DNA from: Kiritimatiellota bacterium
GTDB lineage: Bacteria > Verrucomicrobiota > Lentisphaeria > Victivallales > JAADHT01
Assembly: GCA_013151705.1 (NCBI GenBank)
Contig: JAADHT010000055.1
Span: 1-16,009, forward strand
Length of the DNA: 16,009 bases
Direction: 5' to 3'
Under the pieces are notes generated by a model. The model searched no databases and was not told the origin of the DNA. It saw only the letters and a program-made list of their open reading frames with translations. This document shows, piece after piece, positions 14,158 to 16,009 of this stretch. The position numbers and the translations under genes are program-made. Each line of letters opens with the position of its first letter. Position 1 is the first letter of the stretch.

Positions 14158-14907
14158 CTACAGTTCCGTCGGGGCGGCGAAATCCTTCTTCGAGCACGGC
14201 ACATTCCATTCAACTGACTTCACGTTGACCTCCATCAACCCTCCATTGACTTCGGATGTCAAATTGTGCGGAAACATAATTCCGCTCTCAAGCGAATATT
14301 GGTTGTAGTAGATGGTGATCCGCAATATCCTGCCATCGGGAAATCTGTGTGATTCAATACGCTTGACCGGCAGATACGTCTCTTTATCGACGTAGTAGAC
14401 GATAGGCGGCAATTCGAATTCGCTTTTCGGCTCGCAGACGAATTCATAACATTTTCTGCCGGAAGCCATCGCCTCGCCCTTCAATTCTATACTTTTGAAA
14501 ACATCCTTCAGACAAACCCCCGGGCTCCGGAGGAGCGCTATAAAACGCAAAGCCTTCAATGATTTACCCTTGAGAATGGAAAGAGGCTTTCCCGTGACAA
14601 AACACCAACCCGTCTCTCCGTCGAACCCTTTCTCCATGGAGATTCCGTCCGGATTGATCATTTTGATTCTGATCATATCGGGTTTCATTGACAAAACTGT
14701 GCTTTCAGCGGGCTTTTCCCTCGTGTTCCTACGGCATTCGCCAATCACTTTTTTCGATCGAATGGACGCCAATTTGCCTTGCGGATCCTGGGCTTTTCTC
14801 ATTTTCGCCAAAATAGCGTCGACTTCGGGGGAGAACATGACCGTCGCGCACCCACTTGCGAACAGCGAAATGGCGAGCAGTCCCGACAACACAAGCGACT
14901 TTTCCAT
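14158..14907 (-). CDS. Lipoprotein with LolA/LolB-like (outer-membrane lipoprotein-sorting) pattern
   Basis: From the ATG at 14907 (GGGAGA 7 nt upstream) the protein has 249 residues and starts MEKSLVLSGLLAISLFASGC, a lipoprotein signal peptide with lipobox A-S-G-C and lipidated Cys20. A longer frame to 15021 would bury this signal and is rejected. The mature part shows the alternation typical of LolA/LolB half-barrels: KPDMIRIKMINPDGISMEKG, FDGETGWCFV, IVYYVDKETYLPVKRIESHR and then YYNQYSLESGIMFPHNL. This resembles 'outer membrane lipoprotein-sorting protein' annotations, though carrier activity is not shown; a sensor or glycan-linked role is also possible. It is the first gene of a minus-strand run with the coiled-coil, RodZ-like and methionine genes, with short gaps throughout. 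Confidence 0.78.
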   Translation of the reverse strand: MEKSLVLSGLLAISLFASGCATVMFSPEVDAILAKMRKAQDPQGKLASIRSKKVIGECRRNTREKPAESTVLSMKPDMIRIKMINPDGISMEKGFDGETGWCFVTGKPLSILKGKSLKALRFIALLRSPGVCLKDVFKSIELKGEAMASGRKCYEFVCEPKSEFELPPIVYYVDKETYLPVKRIESHRFPDGRILRITIYYNQYSLESGIMFPHNLTSEVNGGLMEVNVKSVEWNVPCSKKDFAAPTEL

Positions 14908-14950
14908 AACACATCTCCCTTCATAGCACCACTTGCAAGAACCGCGGAAA

Positions 14951-14963
14951 ACCGCTGAGCGGT
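14951..14963. promoter_or_regulatory. Perfect 13-nt dyad, possible operator
   Basis: ACCGCTGAGCGGT is a perfect inverted repeat of 6-bp arms around one central base, 44 nt before the lipoprotein ATG. Its location fits a repressor site, but no regulator or clear promoter boxes could be matched to it. Confidence 0.25.
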
Positions 14964-15391
14964 CTGAAAACGAATGAATCAATCGGGAAACGGAAAATAG
15001 CATATCCAAAGCGAATTGCAAACATCCAACAAGCCTATTCCTCCTTTTCCAGGCTTGCTCGGTAATCGCTCAGTGAATAGCTGAAGGCAAGTGAAAAGTA
15101 AACACTCAATAAAAAACAACCGCCCGCCTTCGCCCACTACGGCGTAACAAGCAAATGATCGCAAATGAATGCGAATAAGACAAAAGATCGTTATAGATTG
15201 AGGCTATTGAGGTGGCTGAGGCATTACGCTTGCTCGACGCGCGGCATCTCCATCTACCTCGCCTGCCGTGAGCTTGCCGAAGGGCGTCGGTGGAATCGAG
15301 AACGCGATTGGGAAGGAAAATCGCCGAAGATCGATCGCGTTTCCGAGAATTCGGAGATTCGTGTTCGCCGCTCATTCGAAATCTCTTGCCG

Positions 15392-15420
15392 CCATCTGTC
15401 GATGCGCCACCGACAGACGG
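15392..15420. repeat. GC-rich hairpin in the gene-free region
   Basis: CCATCTGTCG (15392-15401) pairs with CGACAGACGG (15411-15420) at nine of ten positions around a 9-nt loop. No T-run follows on either strand. It may belong to a dispersed repeat. Confidence 0.4.
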
Positions 15421-15493
15421 ACGCGGCACGCCAGTTGAAATCCGGGCTGGAGACGATAGATTAACCCGCGTTCGTAAATTCACGAAATGCTTC

Positions 15494-15521
15494 TTGTCAA
15501 AGTGAAGTTTTAACGTATACA
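15494..15521 (+). promoter_or_regulatory. Candidate promoter for the dihydrouridine synthase
   Basis: TTGTCA (15494-15499) and TATACA (15516-15521) are separated by 16 nt, giving a start site near 15528 and a leader of about 75 nt to the ATG at 15604. The match is fair, and no other transcript source lies upstream on this strand. Confidence 0.35.
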
Positions 15522-15528
15522 CAGTACT

Positions 15529-15545
15529 AGTTGCAAAAATCTGAA
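15529..15545 (+). repeat. Half copy of the 2264-2327 hairpin arm
   Basis: AGTTGCAAAAATCTGAA differs by one base from the reverse complement of 2306-2322. No complementary second arm was found nearby, so this is a partial or degraded copy. Confidence 0.45.
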
Positions 15546-15603
15546 GTTGTTTTCTCCACGACCGCTCAACAGGAAGCGTAAGGAAAAAATCTTGACTTGA
15601 AAA

Positions 15604-16009
15604 ATGATATACCCATCGAACAGTTTGGTTCTCGCTCCGCTCTCCGGATTCACGGATCCACCGTACCGACGATCGGCCAGACGGCACGGTTGCCGATACG
15701 CGTTCACCGAAATGTTGGACGCCGGCTCACTCGCCATGGGCAACGGCAAAACCGATAAAATGCTCGTCAGAGACGATGACGAGTCTTGGCTCGGAGTCCA
15801 GCTTGTGGGAGCCGACCTCGCGCATCTGGCGAAAGCCGCGGAAATTCTCAACGACGGGAATTTCGACGTCCTCGATTTCAATCTAGGTTGTCCGGCGCCG
15901 AAAGTCGTCAGAAAGGGCGAGGGAGCGAAACTCGCGGAAGATCCCGAAACAGCAGCGCGGACGTTCGAAGTGTTGTCGCGTATATCGCGTTTTCCGGTCA
16001 CGGCAAAAA
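15604..16009 (+). CDS. tRNA-dihydrouridine synthase, partial
   Basis: The 135 visible codons are the FMN-binding barrel of a Dus enzyme, which reduces uridine to dihydrouridine in tRNA using NADPH. Marks: LVLAPLSGFTDPPYRRSARR (8-27, flavin-binding), AFTEML (33-38), WLGVQLVGAD (62-71) and VLDFNLGCPAPKVVRKGEGA (89-108) with Cys96 in the position of the catalytic cysteine. The NLGCPAPKVVRKGEGAKL string is closest to the DusB type. The first codons MIYPSNSLVLAPL fit the family N-terminus; the ribosome site is weak, with AAGGA about 20 nt upstream. The gene continues past the right edge. It is divergent from the lipoprotein operon across a long gap. Confidence 0.92.
   Translation, partial: MIYPSNSLVLAPLSGFTDPPYRRSARRHGCRYAFTEMLDAGSLAMGNGKTDKMLVRDDDESWLGVQLVGADLAHLAKAAEILNDGNFDVLDFNLGCPAPKVVRKGEGAKLAEDPETAARTFEVLSRISRFPVTAK

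Larger units (their letters stand above)
14908..15603. other. Gene-free region between divergent lipoprotein and dihydrouridine synthase genes
   Basis: No coding sequence is convincing here. Open frames of up to 193 codons cross it, but their translations are Arg/Ser-rich, agree with no family, and overlap each other on both strands. Seen in it: a 13-nt dyad at 14951-14963, a 7-bp inverted repeat at 15030-15057, a GC-rich hairpin at 15392-15420, an inverted pair GTCGGTGG/CCACCGAC (15285-15292 and 15407-15414), a candidate promoter at 15494-15521, and a half copy of the 2.3-kb hairpin arm at 15529-15545. Composition shifts from AT-rich ends to a GC-rich middle (about 15220-15460), which looks like repeat-derived sequence. 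Confidence 0.45.

Noticed and set aside
15106..15687. Minus-strand frame of 193 codons and plus-strand frame 15165-15464
   Set aside because: Arg/Ser-rich, mutually overlapping, no ribosome site, no family resemblance; the first also overlaps the start of the dihydrouridine synthase.
1..16009. tRNA, rRNA, CRISPR array, defence or secretion system
   Set aside because: No cloverleaf, rRNA signature, regularly spaced direct repeats, or hallmark defence or secretion proteins were seen on either strand by eye.

Overview
The window looks like the chromosome of a Gram-negative, PVC-type bacterium (Verrucomicrobiota, Lentisphaerota or Kiritimatiellota are my best guesses). The grounds are a lipoprotein pathway gene (lgt) next to lipoprotein and exported genes, a RodZ-like protein, a calcineurin-type phosphoesterase fused to a CBM9-like domain, an exported coiled-coil protein with the start 'LPNGKVLIDPYVISRRPDG', and gaps filled with short dispersed repeats. 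Phylum placement is inference. All genes but two lie on the minus strand. No rRNA, tRNA or CRISPR array was recognised.

Left part (1-3337, minus strand): a sugar catabolic operon in decay. Read 5' to 3' it has an intact class II fructose/tagatose-bisphosphate-type aldolase, the wreck of an L-fucose-isomerase-family gene, a damaged FGGY carbohydrate kinase, and the 5' part of nnr (NAD(P)H-hydrate epimerase), which runs off the left edge. The isomerase keeps its Shine-Dalgarno sequence but its start codon reads ATA, and only about 33 N-terminal and 80 C-terminal codons remain. The kinase has a frameshift and lacks most of its C-terminal domain. The chemistry isomerase, kinase, aldolase is therefore cut at two of its three steps. 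A long imperfect hairpin lies between aldolase and isomerase remnant, and a half copy of its arm occurs near 15.5 kb.

Centre-left (3338-6401): a small K+ channel with a TVGYGD filter and a C-terminal coiled coil, then an exported metallophosphoesterase with a CBM9-like C-terminus, both minus strand. The aldolase and the channel share a similar sequence element just upstream of their starts. At 6311-7410 (plus strand) sits a complete REP-associated tyrosine transposase (RAYT, HUH/Y1 family). It is bounded by 29-nt imperfect inverted repeats, has a promoter overlapping the left repeat, and its stop codon lies inside the right repeat.

Centre-right (7430-10080, minus): a compact operon of a PHP-domain hydrolase, lgt (ATGA overlap with the PHP gene) and an RluD-type pseudouridine synthase. 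Then 10264-14907 (minus) holds a lipoprotein with a LolA/LolB-like pattern, an exported coiled-coil protein, a RodZ-like HTH/membrane protein with a long acidic N-terminus, and a fused homocysteine S-methyltransferase/methylenetetrahydrofolate reductase whose start overlaps the RodZ-like stop by 11 bp.

Right end: a roughly 700-nt gap without a convincing gene, containing small inverted repeats and a candidate promoter, leads into a plus-strand tRNA-dihydrouridine synthase cut by the window edge. The most interesting material is the operon decay, the RAYT element with its ends, and the dispersed non-coding elements. I found no convincing new defence or multi-gene system.
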